DNA of 64,000 bases from Anniella stebbinsi (GCA_029215795.1 JARDYH010000007.1:75527763-75591762); one strand, 5' to 3'. Positions 1 to 10,750 are shown, counted from the first letter of the stretch. A program made the numbers and translations. Notes: generated by a model not told the origin, from the letters alone.

Positions 1-347
1 ATTCCAAAAGCCTTTGTGGCACTATAGAATTGGCATGTAGAGTGGGGCCTGGTTTTGACTATCATTACCTACTCCCTATGTAAACTGGAGAAACAACCCA
101 ACAAACCACAGTCCAGGTTCACATGTAACAACCTAGAGTCCACAACCCAACACCAAACCATGCATTCTCTTCCTGGATTGTCTGTATTTAACCAACTGTG
201 CTTTATTGGTGTGGCTGGGTTCGCATGTCACGACAACCCAGAATTCAACAAATCATGGATGAAAAACACCATGGGATTAAGTCCAAGCCAGGTCTGTGGT
301 CCAATCTGTAACTATGTAGTTCAGAGTGTGTTCTGTTCTCTCACTAG

Positions 348-495
<148 letters not shown>

Positions 496-860
496 GAACA
501 AATGTCTCTGGTCCCTCCAAGAATGGATTACCAATAGAAGTCGCTTGAGTCACATCAATGGCAGAGGGGGGGGGGTGCGCAGCTGTCTTTTTCTTCATGC
601 CTTAGGCTATAAATTAAAGCACACTTTTTCCTAGAAAAAACTTATTGGGACTTACTTTGGAGCACATGTGCGCAGGACATCACTTCCCAACACCATGAGC
701 TTTTCTCCATGAGGCTTTATTGTGCACTCATCATTCCTTACTCATGTGCGCAGGACATCACTTCCCCACACCATTCCTTACTCATTTCAGTGCTCTGACC
801 CTGCAGTTTCACTTCTGTTTTTTAAGAGCGCTTTTAAAAAAGGTAATGGGGAAATGGAGC
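496..860. other. Intergenic stretch with a short direct repeat
   Basis: No gene recognised. A 32-bp segment at 665-696 (starting CATGTGCGCAGGACATCAC) recurs at 743-774 with one mismatch, and a CATTCCTTACTCAT motif flanks the second copy, so this is a small local duplication. Confidence 0.5.
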
Positions 861-867
861 ATTATTT

Positions 868-1270
868 CTCAAAGTGAAAGAAATGTAGTTTCCTACTTGT
901 GTAATTGTGTTATTGTGCTATATAACATCGTCACCTAGAGGACATGTAGCAGTACAGCAGGAATGGAAAAGCTCTTGCATTGGATCTCAATTCTGCAATG
1001 AAACCAAAAGCAGATACAAGGAATTAATAGCGTGGACAAAAGCTCCATATTATTGCATTCTTAAATCCCAATAGGACATATGTTTGCTTCAAAGTACGTC
1101 TTACTGAACTGAATGAGAGGCCTATTCCCAAGTGAGCGAGCAGAGATTTGTAGTCTTGCTGATGTACAGCAAGAACCTCAGGATGGCCATTTCCCACCTA
1201 ATTACCAGAATCTTGAATCTACACAATGGTTTTCATGTGAATTCGCAGCTCTGGAATAAATAAAAACATT
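868..1270 (-). repeat. Decayed duplicate of the 1960-2345 segment
   Basis: From about 938 to 1268 the sequence runs parallel to 2021-2342, with shared blocks such as TCAATTCTGCAATGAAACCA, AAAGCTCCATATTATT and CAGGATGGCCATTTCCC. On the minus strand the similarity continues into the start of the exon-like frame at 1853-2033, but here the frame is broken and the acceptor AG is lost. It is either an old local duplication about 1.08 kb apart or two copies of an unnamed repeat. Confidence 0.55.
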
Positions 1271-1852
1271 ACTAAAATCTCATAATTTAAGCATCTACCT
1301 TCTGTTTTCTTATCCTGTGGGCTTGACAGTAAGGGCAAGTGAATGTAACAAAGGGCCTTTCCCCTCTACCGCTGCCATTCTGTGTCGGGATTGATCTTCT
1401 AAGAAAAGAAGCTTGATAAAAGAAGGAGGGCTGATTACTCATCTAGCCTACAAAAGAGCAGAGGGCCAGGCCTTTCTCTCTGGAAGTCATGTCATGGAGG
1501 GCAGGGCTCAATTTAGGGCTGTTCAATCCCGGGCCAGCAGGATAAATCCAGCCCAGATGGCCTCAGCCCCTTCACTTTGTTGCATTTAGATTCTGATGTG
1601 TTGCTTTTTATAGCCCCTTGTATTGTCCCTAGTTCACAGGCTGCAGTACAATCTAAACTCTGCGTGACCACGACCTGCCGTTATGCCATTGCTACTGACT
1701 CAAAAGGTTATTCCATCAGACATGGAATTCAAAAGGCAGTCTTACGTCATCCAAGGTAGCAATCGTCATTCACTCCGTTCAGATGGCAAGATCCCACTTC
1801 CACCCTGGCAAGTCAGGGTACAGCTTGGGCAGATGCAGGATCAGGGTCTCAC

Positions 1853-2033
1853 CTTCACTCTGCTCATAATCTGCCTCTGGTGGCGCAGTTGGAGCTGCTC
1901 CTCCACCCTGGCAATCTGGGCTTGCGCTTGTCTAAGCCATGTTCCTTCCAAAGGGCAAACAATATCTATTTCACTCTGCAAGAGTCCATCTTTAATGAAC
2001 ATATATACAACAGCACCACCAGGGGATATGTAG
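1853..2033 (-). CDS. Unrecognised internal exon candidate with coiled-coil end
   Basis: On the minus strand a good acceptor (pyrimidine-rich, ending TTTACAG) precedes 2033 and a good donor (AAG|GTGAGA) follows 1853. Between them lies an open 181-nt segment that enters in phase 2 and leaves in phase 0, giving 60 residues. It begins YISPGG, has a hydrophobic AVVYMFI stretch, then a charged, glutamine-rich, probably helical end (QAQAQIARVEEQLQLRHQ). I do not recognise the protein and found no partner exon on either side within the window. It could be an exon of a gene on the minus strand, a pseudo-exon, or part of a repeat, since a degenerate copy lies about 1.1 kb away. Confidence 0.4.
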
Positions 2034-2365
2034 CTGTAAAGGAGGAATCCAAAAGCTCTGGTATTGAGCTTGAAGCTCAATTCTGCAATGAAACCAAGTG
2101 TAGATACAAGGGATTTACAGCTTTGTGTAGAAAAGCTCCATATTATTCCATCCTTAAATCCCGATAGGATGCATGTTTACTTCAAAGTAAGGCTCACCAA
2201 ATGGAATGAGAGACTTATTACCAAGGTAATGAGCATAGTCTTATTGATCTATAACAAGAATCTCAGGATGGCCATTTCCCCCTAAGCATAAGTAATCTTC
2301 TAATTACACAATAGTTTTCATGTGAATTCCCAGCTCTAAAAGCAAAGAACCAAGAAAATAAATAA

Positions 2366-2580
2366 ATAAATAAAAGATTGCATCCCGTTCTGGGCACACT
2401 TCAAGAAGGATGCAGACAAGCTGGAGGGGGTTTAGAGGAGGGTAATGAGGATGATCAGGGGGCTGCAAACAAAGCCTAAAGGAACTGGGCATGTCTTTCT
2501 CCATCACGTGGCTACTAGCCCAGATGCCTCTATGCTACCTCCAGTATCAGAGGCAGTATCATAGAACAGTATTTCTGTTG
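2366..2580 (+). repeat. CR1-type LINE fragments
   Basis: The text CTGGGCACACTTCAAGAAGG through GATGATCAGGGGGCT, then the GCTACTAGCC and CTACCTCCAGTATCAGAGGCA blocks, matches the reverse-transcriptase 3' end and 3' UTR of CR1 LINEs seen many times in this window. It is truncated and internally deleted. Confidence 0.65.
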
Positions 2581-3220
2581 AGGAATTCAAGTTGTTGGAC
2601 TGCTCAGCAATTATGTGCACCTGCTAGGTCTGAAAGGGAAACATAATTAAGCAGTGGTCTTCCGATTCCAACCTCAAGCATTCTGCAAGAGTGCAATGCA
2701 CCAGATGCCCAACAAAGCTCAATCCCAGGATGCCAGTGAAAAAACAACAAGCCTCCAGCTTGCAACAAGAAACCGCAGGGAATAAAATTATCCCTCAAGA
2801 GGCAATTCTATGGGGTAGCATGGGAAGAGCAATAATGAGGGAGAAAATAGCTTGTTTGCTGAAGTGGTTGTAGCAGCAAGGGGCTGAGCCACAGCTGGCA
2901 AAGAGGAGTGAACCACAGATATTCATTAGTTGTAATCTAACTATAAAGAAGTCATCTGGGGATCTTCATTTATGGCAAGACTTTAAAGTATTTGCTGTTT
3001 GGAAAAATTGCCTTAATCCTAAGGTATCTTTTAAACATCGTTTGGCATAAGCTACCATCTCTGATGATGCACAAGTGGTGAAGAATGCTTTAAAGGTTTG
3101 CGTAGAACAGGAATGAGCAACTTGTGGCCATCCAGACGTCTTAGCTTACAACAGGTTGCTTACCCAATGCACTCAAAAGTGCTCAGATCTGGCTAGGTTT
3201 TACCCAGCGTTGATTGATTG
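2581..3220. other. Intergenic, no gene recognised
   Basis: No convincing coding frame or splice-bounded exon on either strand. Short open frames at 2604-2873 have no family features. A weak half of the palindromic hAT-like MITE appears near 3110-3160. Confidence 0.4.
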
Positions 3221-3330
3221 GCAGTACAATTTAGGGCAGACAAAAGGATGTACTTCTCACGCAACCCGTAACTAACTCATGGAATTCATCATCATGGATT
3301 GTGGTGATCAGTAGCTGGATCCGTCGCTCC

Positions 3331-4062
3331 AAATGACAGCCCAGATAGATGCGACCGCCAGGAGTGCCTACTATCAGCTTGAGCTGATACACCAGCTGCG
3401 CCCCTTCCTAGAATTGAAAGACCTAAAGATGATAGTGCACGCACTGGTAACTTCAAGGCTCAACTTCTGCAATGCGCTGTACATAGGGCTACCTTTGTGC
3501 CTAGTCCAGAAACTTCAATTAGTTCAAAATATGGCAGCCAGGTTGGTCACCGGTACACCTGGGGTGACCACATAACACCAATCTTAAAATCACTCCACTG
3601 GCTGCCAATTAGTTTCCGGGCGATGTATAAAGTGTTGGTTATTACCTTTAAAGTTCTACATGGTTTGGGTCCAGGTTACCTGCAGGATCGCCTTCTCCCG
3701 TACAATCCGCCCCGCACACTCAGGTCCTCTGGGAAGAATTTATTCCAGTCAGCCAGAACTAGACTGGCGAGTGTTACCCAGAGAACCTTCTCTTCTGCCG
3801 CTCCCAGACTGTAGAATGGCCTGCCGGAGGAGATTCGACAAATTAGCAGTCTTCTTGAATTTAAGAGAGCCGTGAAGCCTGCTCTCTTCCGGCAGGCCTG
3901 CCCAGTTCAATTTTAAGATGTTTTTAATAATGTATTTGTTTTTAATCTGTTTTAATAGTTTATCTACTTTATTGTTTTTATATTTATATTTATTGTTGTT
4001 CCCCGCCTCGATCTGGATGGAAAGGCGGGTTAGAAATGAAATAAATAAAATAAAAATATTAA
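3331..4062 (+). mobile_element. L2-type LINE, 3' end with degenerate reverse-transcriptase C-terminus
   Basis: Two frames overlapping near 3570 (3333-3575 and 3497-3814) give the end of a non-LTR retrotransposon ORF2: a region around NFCNALYIGLP, VQNMAARLVTG, SLHWLPI and FKVLHGLGPGYLQD, then the AAPRL-WNGLPEEIR tail. The frame change shows it is dead. The 3' end has the squamate L2-style tail, a GGCGGGTTAGAAATG-like motif and an ATAAATAAAATAAAA repeat. It sits inside a CR1-like fragment (3222-3330). It is a transposon remnant, not a host gene. Confidence 0.8.
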
Positions 4063-4129
4063 AAGGATTTGACGTATCCAAATCCAGATAAGTGTAGCAA
4101 CGGTTAGCATTCTCCCTTATTTCTCTCCT

Positions 4130-4925
4130 GCTCACGTATTACAACCTGGTCATCCCATGAAACCGATCGGTGGGAAATTCAGGACAGTGTGGTGCAGTGG
4201 CTAAAGTGTTGGACTGGGAGTCGGCAGATCCTGGTTCTATTCCCCACTCAGCTATGGAAACCCAGTGGGTGACTTTGGCCCAGTCACAGACTCTCAGCCG
4301 ATCCTACTTCACAGGGTTGTTGTTGTGAGAATAGGCTTATAGCTTTTTAAGTTATCGTAATGGTTTTAAATGTATTTGTATATTGTATGTTTTGCAGTTT
4401 TAATTTTTGTGTATTGTTTTTAAATGTTTTGATCTTATGTAAACTGCCCAGAGAGCTATGGCTATGGGGCGGTATACAAATGCAGTAAATAAAATAAATA
4501 AAATGGAGAGGGTTATGTACACTGCCTTAGGTTCCTTGGAGGAAAAAAGGTGGGATATAAATGCAGTAATAAAATAAATAATAAAATAATATGAAGTACT
4601 TCACACAGTGCCTAGCTAAAAGTATGGAATTCACTACTCGAATTTGTAGTGATGGCCACCAATTCGGCTGGTTTTACAAGATTAGACAAATACATAGAAG
4701 ATAAAGCTATCAATGGCTACTAGTCATTATTGCTATATGCCACTTCCTGTTATCAGAGACAGTATGCCTATGTATACCAGTTGCTGGAGAACATAAATGG
4801 AAGGGTGCTCACAGCCTACTTGTGGGTTTCTCACAGACATCTGGTTGGCCAGTGTGTAAACAGAATGCTAGACTAGATAGACCCTGGGCCTGATCCAACA
4901 TGGCTGCTCTTATGTTACTATTCTT
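4130..4925 (+). mobile_element. CR1-type LINE 3' end interrupted by a SINE and an L2
   Basis: CR1 3' sequence (CATCCCATGAAACCGATCGG, GGTGGGAAATTCAGGACA) stops at 4177 and resumes at about 4591 with GAAGTACTTCACACAGTGC and GAATTCACTACTCG. It runs to the typical end CTGATCCAACATGGCTGCTC followed by TTATGTTACT. The 413-bp gap holds a SINE that is itself interrupted. Confidence 0.75.
4178..4590 (+). mobile_element. MIR-like CORE-SINE interrupted by an L2 fragment
   Basis: The 5' part (4178-4331) has the tRNA-derived head (GTGGTGCAGTGGCTAAAGTG), a GGTTCTATTCCCACTCA box-B-like segment and the CACAGGGTTGTTGTTGTGAGA core. The 3' part (4503-4590) continues with AAAATGGAGAGGG, GGTGGGATATAAATGCAGTA and an AATAAA-rich tail. 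Between them lies about 170 bp of L2-type 3' UTR (4332-4502) with its own GGGCGGTATACAAATGCAGT tail. Confidence 0.7.
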
Positions 4926-5079
4926 GATTTACAAAATGCAGAGTTGAGTGCCAGTCTTTATGTAGCCAAAACAGTGCCATCCTAGTGCCTTCTACTCAGA
5001 ATATGACGAGGCTGTTGGGAAGAGAGAAGACATGGAAACTCTACAGAAGACACACCAGACTCTGGTGGGAGAAAGACCC

Positions 5080-5085
5080 TTTATT
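5080..5085 (-). promoter_or_regulatory. Candidate minus-strand poly(A) signal
   Basis: TTTATT on the plus strand is AATAAA on the minus strand. It is the first clear signal downstream of the minus-strand SCAN gene and of its candidate last exon at 6498-6635, so it could end that transcript. No downstream U-rich element was verified. Confidence 0.3.
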
Positions 5086-5159
5086 CCATGTGTTCATCCA
5101 CGGCTATACACACACATCGAGTTTTACACAAATAAAAGCAAAGGCTAAAAATCCAGCCA

Positions 5160-6480
5160 TCTGATACAAGGCAAGAGAGTTGGTTACATCACATCAGGAC
5201 ACTGAAGCTCTTCAAAAACCTAGTTTCCACAAATGAGAGTTTAAAACACCTGAATAGCCCTGGGCTGTGTGGGAGGGGGGAGGAGAAACTGTGACCCTTC
5301 ACTTTTCTTCCCACCCCATTCCTCAATTGTGCTGCTAAACCAAAGCCCCGTCTCCAGCATCTAGAGGTACTCGACATCCAGCCGGCTCACAAATTAGGAC
5401 TGTCTGTGCCAACTCCCCTCCAAGACATTGGCAACATGCTGAAAAATGGCAACTAACGAAGAGAGAGAATTTGGTGGGTTGGAGTGTCAGCCGTTGCGGC
5501 AAACTGTCCGGCAAGCAAAGGCCGCGTTTTGGGCCAGTGAGAACTTATATAATGGCCACGGTGCGGTTGCTGTTCAAAACGCTTCTGTGTGGCAAGACTC
5601 CAGGTGGAGGCCAAAATGCTGGCTGCCCGAGTGGATCTGCTTGACAAGTCTCCTTACCGGCGGCTCCAAAGGGCCGCGCAGCAACAGCAGGGCGACGTTC
5701 CGGAGGCTCAAGCGAAAGCCCATCGGCAACAGCGTGCCGTAAGATACGCAAGCGTCTGCGGCTTGCATAATGTGGAAGCGTTTGCCAAGCATACGATGCG
5801 GTCCTCAATGGGTGGAGTTGATGGAAATAACCGAGAGGTAGGCATACGGCATAATCCCAGCGTTCCTCGCTGATCATTGGAACTGTTTCGAGGGGCAAAG
5901 AAGTAACTTTTCAGGGTTCCCCCACCTACTCCCCAGCATGCACTAATTTTCCCAGGAAGGGAAGGGGAGGACAGAGCCATCCTCTGTAAACTGAAAGGCA
6001 TCCCTCTGAATACAAGGAAAAGGGGGAAATGCAGAACTTAACATTAACTCGGCCATCATAAAAAAAAGCAGGACAAGATGGATGTACACAATTATTCGGG
6101 TGGGAATGAACAGAGAAACATAACTCATTGTAGGGCATTGCAGAAAGCTGGCTCAGATGCTTTGCATCCACCTGAGCAAGACTGACACATGTCATTGGTT
6201 TCCTCCATCACAACACCCTTCCCCTTCCCCTTCCTCATCCAATCAGAATATGCATTGCACACATACATCCCGCGGTGTTCTCAACCCCACCCCAATTTTA
6301 CAAACCAATCAGGCTCCCTTCAGAACTCGCTTTGTCCTTGCTCAACCTATTCCCGCGGAGCTGGGGCAGGAGACATTCTGTAGGATGCCGTGAGGACCAA
6401 GCATGTTTGGGCCGGTCATTCTCCACACAACACTCCTCCATACAGATGCATATGGATACACACACTCAGACACACATCAG
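5160..6480. other. Non-repetitive stretch, possible 3' UTR of the minus-strand SCAN gene
   Basis: No standard repeat is visible over most of this span. A GC- and CpG-richer block at about 5440-5880 is open in several frames on both strands (around 60-117 codons) but shows no domain or splice signals I can name. It may be the long 3' UTR of the minus-strand transcript, or an old processed copy of another gene. ACACA-rich simple sequence lies near 6455-6480. Confidence 0.35.
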
Positions 6481-6497
6481 ATGACATGTAGGCTTCC

Positions 6498-6635
6498 CTA
6501 GAGGTAATGGCCTTCCCGCAGGGAAAGTCTTTGCATGCTCAATAAGCGGACTGTGGTTTCTGACTCCCAGGTTCTTCTTGTCCATTTAGGTTTCTCTTCA
6601 GCTTGGTAGAAATCTAGGTCTTTGATTCTCTCAGT
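6498..6635 (-). CDS. Candidate last exon of the minus-strand SCAN gene, or 3' UTR exon
   Basis: A strong acceptor (TTTTCCTTGCAG) ends at 6636 on the minus strand. Phase 0 from 6635 stays open for 45 codons (beginning TERIKDLDFY, rich in charged residues) to a TAG at 6498-6500. I do not recognise the peptide. The upstream SCAN exon ends in a stop before its strong donor at 7656, so this exon would be 3' UTR unless an alternative donor is used. A chance open frame of this length is not rare. Confidence 0.35.
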   Translation of the reverse strand, partial: TERIKDLDFYQAEEKPKWTRRTWESETTVRLLSMQRLSLREGHYL

Positions 6636-6668
6636 CTGCAAGGAAAATCAAGGATTCATCAGAAACCT

Positions 6669-6683
6669 GGGGGGGGGGGGGGG
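6669..6683 (+). repeat. Poly(G) run
   Basis: Fifteen consecutive G residues, a simple-sequence run just upstream (minus-strand sense) of the candidate exon acceptor at 6636. Confidence 0.9.
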
Positions 6684-6763
6684 AGACAAGGAAACTTGTT
6701 GTTCATGATTTTACATAGAATTCCAGAAGTGCCCCACTAACAGAAATGACGAAGGGCATTTAA

Positions 6764-7390
6764 AGCAGCCTTCCCCAACCTGGTGCCCTCCAGATGAGCT
6801 GAACTGCAAGTCCCATCATTCCCAGCTAGCACGGGCAAGGCCGATTTATAAGCTTGAGGTAGAAAAGCCTAATTGTGTGCAAAGTGGAGATAAAGATATA
6901 ACAACCAAAGCACTGACAATACGCACACTAACGGTACTGCAAACTCTGCTGCCTGGGATAGAAAGCCTCATCCTGGGTAATGATAGGGACAACCCTATCC
7001 AGGAGTTCAAAAGCAATCACACCCCACACATATCCCGGATAAAAAGCATCTTATAATGCCTTTTTGCCCTGCTTGACTGATATTATTTGACACGCTGCCC
7101 TTTCCCCAAGGTCAGGGCAACATATAATATCCTCACAACCATCCTGTAAAGTATCTTAGGGTGAAAGTTAGTGGCTGGTTTAAGGTTTCCCAGTTAGCTT
7201 TATGGCTGCAGGGTGAACTAAACCTGCGTCTCCCCCAGTCTTAGTCCAATACGCTAACCCGGGGTAAGCAACCTGATGTCCTCCAGGTGTTTCGGACTAC
7301 ATGTTCCATAACCCTTGACCATTGGATGGGATTTATGGTGAGGTATGATGGGAGTTGCAGTCCAACATCACCAAGAGGGCCACATATTCC
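6764..7390. mobile_element. hAT-like palindromic MITE copies and a reversed CORE-SINE
   Basis: 6764-6838 is one arm of the MITE (CAACCTGGTGCCCTCCAGATG, then AAGTCCCATCATTCCCAGC). 7264-7390 has both arms, with GGACTACATGTTCCATAAC on the left and TGATGGGAGTTGCAGTCC on the right. Between them, 7080-7260 is a diverged CORE-SINE in minus orientation (CTCACAACCATCCTGTAAAG, ending in TCCAATACGCTAACC). Confidence 0.6.
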
Positions 7391-7691
7391 TTATCACTGT
7401 CTCACACCCTGGAATAGCCTGGTCCTCTTTACCATCCTGCAAAGTGGGAGAAAGATTTCAGGACACGCAATGGGGTAAAGCAGTTGCCTGAAATCGCCCT
7501 TAGCATCAAATTGCTGCAGACATGGTCCAAATACCACCGCGGTAGGTAGGGGCAGTCCAACAGTACTGCCAATGCCCCCACCCCAGCAAACTTTTTAAAA
7601 AAATTTATTTAGTAGTACAACAAACCTGCAACCTTCCCTTCCCTCTGCTACTTACTGATATAACCAGTGCTGCCTGCTTGCTCTAGAGACT

Positions 7692-8528
7692 TCAGCGGAG
7701 CCAACTCCTGGCCGAAGCGCGCTGCCTCGCCCTCTCCGGGAAGGGCCTTCTTCCAGGCTCGGGATGCAGAAACTGGTAATCTTCTGCCAGGGCTACGGCC
7801 TCATCCCCATTTTCGGGGTGCCGCTCCCGGACCCAGCGCTGGACCTCCTCCGGGAGGAGGTTCAGGAACTGCTCGAGGACCAGCTGCTCAACGATCTCCT
7901 CCTTGCTGCGGGCCTCCGGCTTCAGCCACTGGAACAACAGTTCCTGGAGCCGCTCATAAGCGACTTGGGGCCCTTCAGTCTCTTTGTACGCAAAGCCCCG
8001 GAAGCGTTTGCGCTGATTTTCGGTGCCCATGTTGGAGAAGCAAGGGATAGCTTGCTCCACCTTAGCACAGCCGGCACCCAGGCTGCCATGGGCGTGCTGA
8101 GCCTCCCCAAAGAGATCTGGCAGAAGCATAGCTCTTCCTGGCTCTCTGGCATCCTGGCAGACATCGGGCATTTCTTTAAAAGCATCGGCTTCTGCATCCT
8201 CCTCCATCATCCGCTTGGCCCCCTTGCCTTCTCCTAAAGGTGGCACAGGAACTGGCACGGCGACCTCCGCCGGAGGAGGCACCAAGGCGTTCTCAGCCTT
8301 GGCCTCCTCCTCTTGTTTGCCCTGCAAGCTCGCAGCTTCACACCGATCCGTGGACTGCGCTGGCATCTCTGAATGTTCAGCTCCTGCCCGTGAACGTTCT
8401 CCAGCTGCCTCGGGCTCGCCTCCGTCCAAGTCCTGACGCTCAGCCGCAATGCTGCTACTTGGATTCCCTTCCTCCACGGGGTCAGTGCAGGAGGCCTCCA
8501 GGCCATGCTCTTGCCCTTCGGTGGCCAT
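7692..8528 (-). CDS. SCAN domain-containing protein (SCAN-only coding exon)
   Basis: This 278-residue reading frame starts at ATG (8526-8528), just after a likely splice acceptor (CTTTGCTTTGAAG). Residues 1-165 are acidic, low-complexity and probably disordered. Residues about 172-262 form a SCAN domain: [33 protein letters not shown], the [20 protein letters not shown] turn and AVALAED. SCAN domains dimerise with each other in amniote nuclear transcription regulators. In most family members the SCAN exon is spliced to exons encoding KRAB or C2H2 fingers; here the frame runs to TGA without a convincing in-frame donor, and no zinc-finger array lies downstream on this strand. It may be a SCAN-only dimerisation partner of SCAND1 type, or a gene that lost its fingers. 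A strong donor (TCA|GTAAGT) sits after the stop at 7656. Confidence 0.8.
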   Translation of the reverse strand: MATEGQEHGLEASCTDPVEEGNPSSSIAAERQDLDGGEPEAAGERSRAGAEHSEMPAQSTDRCEAASLQGKQEEEAKAENALVPPPAEVAVPVPVPPLGEGKGAKRMMEEDAEADAFKEMPDVCQDAREPGRAMLLPDLFGEAQHAHGSLGAGCAKVEQAIPCFSNMGTENQRKRFRGFAYKETEGPQVAYERLQELLFQWLKPEARSKEEIVEQLVLEQFLNLLPEEVQRWVRERHPENGDEAVALAEDYQFLHPEPGRRPFPERARQRASARSWLR

Positions 8529-8549
8529 CCTTCAAAGCAAAGCTGTTTG

Positions 8550-8929
8550 CCAACCTTACAACTATGCTAGGATATTTGGGGAACAGAAGCCACCCGCAGG
8601 TGCTGCGTTTTCTTTCCTTCGAGAAAACTCTGCAAGGGGGAAGGGGGAAACACACAATAAAAGGAGGAAGCCTTGAAGTACAGACATTCATATTCAAGCC
8701 ATGCTTGGTCAGAGATCACCTGTTAAAACACAGCAGCATGTGTAGGGTCAGGCCCAGGAGGGAGGGAAGCCTATGTAGCTCTTCAGGCACACGCCAAGCC
8801 CGGTCATTTAGACCTCTGCCTTGATTAATTTAAAAAAGGTAAATTGGTTACAGAGCTTTACACACATGAGGAAAGAGAATGCTGCCCTGGAGGGGACCAA
8901 ACAGAAGAGGTAAGGACAACCCAGAGATC
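8550..8929. other. Intron of the SCAN gene, no element recognised
   Basis: Lies between the proposed non-coding first exon and the coding exon of the minus-strand SCAN gene. No coding exon or clear repeat seen. Confidence 0.4.
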
Positions 8930-9105
8930 AGGGCATGTTTTGCATGCAAGAGGTCTCTTATTCAGTTTCTGGCAATTCCAGCTGAAAAGGTTCAGATAAC
9001 AAGTGATGGAAAAGACCTCTGCTCAAGAACCCTGAAGAACTGCTGCTAGAGTAGATAATATTGAACAAGTGGGCAGAGCCTGACCTGGTATAAGCAACTT
9101 CTTGC
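8930..9105 (+). mobile_element. tRNA-derived SINE (type with GCATGCAAGAGGTCTC head)
   Basis: Has the diagnostic run GCATGCAAGAGGTCTC, GATGGAAAAGACCTCTGC, CAAGAACCCTGAAGAACTGC and a final GACCTGGTATAAGCAACTT. The same family recurs near 35040 and 46290. It is a different family from the CORE-SINEs in this window. Confidence 0.6.
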
Positions 9106-10039
9106 AAGTGGAAGCCGACAATGGTGGCGGGGAAGCCGGTGATCACTCGCGGCGAGGACACATATGCTCCTGGGCCCCGGTAAGTCCAGCCCTCCCAGGC
9201 ACTGCATGCTGAGGGTTATAGGCTGTATCGGGGCCTAGAGCTGTGCAGGAAAATGGCGGATCCACCACAAAATGGCTTCTGAGCCTCCGATTTGAATATC
9301 CGAGGTTCGAACATTACACAGCCCTAGTATCCAACAGTAGTCCTACTTTGATTAGGTCTGTGTAGAGACACCATTGATACTATCCTATACCTCCCCAACA
9401 CTTCCCCCCACCCATTCTTTTCTGTCCAATCCTGCAGGAAAACTAAGGCTTAGTTTTCAAAGAGGTAGTAGTGATCTTTTATCTGGGCTCAGTTGGAGAT
9501 TCACGTGCTCTTTCATTTGAAATATTCCCTCTGTGTACAAAGTTAGCATGTCAGAGAGCAGGGCACAGATCAACTGCTCCAGCTAACATTTGGGGAATGG
9601 GGTGCAGAACGAGGGGCAAGGCTGTGAAAATCTACCTTAAGTGGTTACCTGCCCCTCATTTCAGTCTACAGGGGGTTGAATCCCCTAAGTCAGACTTGCA
9701 TTTAAGCACTAGCCTGATAGCCATAGGTGACTGCCATAAAAATTGCTGGCCATAGGACAGCTTTCCCTAACCTGGTGCCTTCCAGACATTTTGGCACTCC
9801 ATTCCCATCGGCCTTAGCTAGCATAGGTGAAGGATAACAGGCACTATAGGCGAAAATGTCTGTAGAGACCTAGGTTAGAAATTGTATGCCAGTCAATGAG
9901 CAGCATGGCAGCAGAGACCATTCCATCCTTCCTGAACCCAGCATAGAAACCCGGCAAGCTGGTACAGGAGAGATGGAACTCTGCCCCATCTCCACCAGCT
10001 CTCAGGAGGCTAAGGCATTTTTTTGGTTTTGTTTTTGCA
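9106..10039. other. Intron or intergenic, one MITE
   Basis: No exon recognised. 9757-9870 is a copy of the palindromic hAT-like MITE (CCTAACCTGGTGCCTTCCAG). The rest shows no repeat I can name. Confidence 0.4.
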
Positions 10040-10265
10040 GCCAGTATGGTTTGGTGGTTAGTGTTGAACTACGAGTGGAAAGACTTGGTTTCTAATTCCC
10101 ACTCTACCATGAAGCTCACTGGGTGGATTTGGGCCACTCACTGACTCTCAGCCTAACCTACCTCATAGGGTTGTTGTGAGGATAAAATGGAGAGAAGGAG
10201 AATCATGTAAGCTGCCTTGGATTTCTTTCAAGAGGTAAAAAGCAGGATATAAATGTAATAAAATA
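10040..10265 (+). mobile_element. MIR-like CORE-SINE, near full length
   Basis: tRNA-derived head with GGTTTGGTGGTTAGTGTTG and TTCCCACTCTACCATGAAGC, central TCATAGGGTTGTTGTGAGGA core, and a 3' end AAGCAGGATATAAATGTAAT with an AATAAA-type tail, which is shared with L2 LINEs. This is the clearest copy in the window. Confidence 0.75.
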
Positions 10266-10750
10266 AAATAAATAGTAACATGGAGCTATTTAAAAGGCTG
10301 CCTTAAGGCCAGTCAGTTTTAATGCCTTTCTACAAAAGTACAAATAGGCTTACTCAGAAGTAAATGGGGCTTATTCTCACATAAGTGTGCATCAGATTAT
10401 AGTAATCATCTGTTTACATTTCTTGTGTCTGTTGCTGTTTTGTTTTAAAAATCGTTGCCTTTTATGCCGCACAAACTTTAATAAAACTCTATGTCCTTAA
10501 AAGGATTCAGTTTTATTAGTTTATGCAGGATAGTTTAAAAGGAATCCAAAAAAGCCAAGAACAAAACAATTAAAAGCATGAAGGCAAAAACCAAACACAG
10601 CAAGCCGAAACACAACAGCTGAGCAGAACCAAGAACACAAAAACCCACAGCGGTAATAACCCGTTTCAAGCCATCGCTTCTTAAAGATCACAGCCTCATT
10701 TCTAAGCACTTTCTCTCCGAAAACAGAGTTCCAGTAGCGTTTATTCCTAA
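10266..10750. other. Intergenic or intron, no gene recognised
   Basis: AT-rich sequence with an L2-like 3' tail fragment near 10390-10500 (GTTTTAAAAATCGTTGCC). A minus-strand open frame at 10521-10760 has no family features. Confidence 0.4.

Noticed and set aside
3333..3814. Plus-strand frames as a host gene
   Set aside because: The sequence is the C-terminus of an L2-type reverse transcriptase with a frame change and a LINE tail.
7764..8237. 157-codon plus-strand frame opposite the SCAN exon
   Set aside because: Antisense shadow of the SCAN coding sequence.
10040..10110. tRNA gene
   Set aside because: The tRNA-like box sequences belong to the head of a SINE and lack a full cloverleaf; the same applies to the copies at 4178 and 63850.
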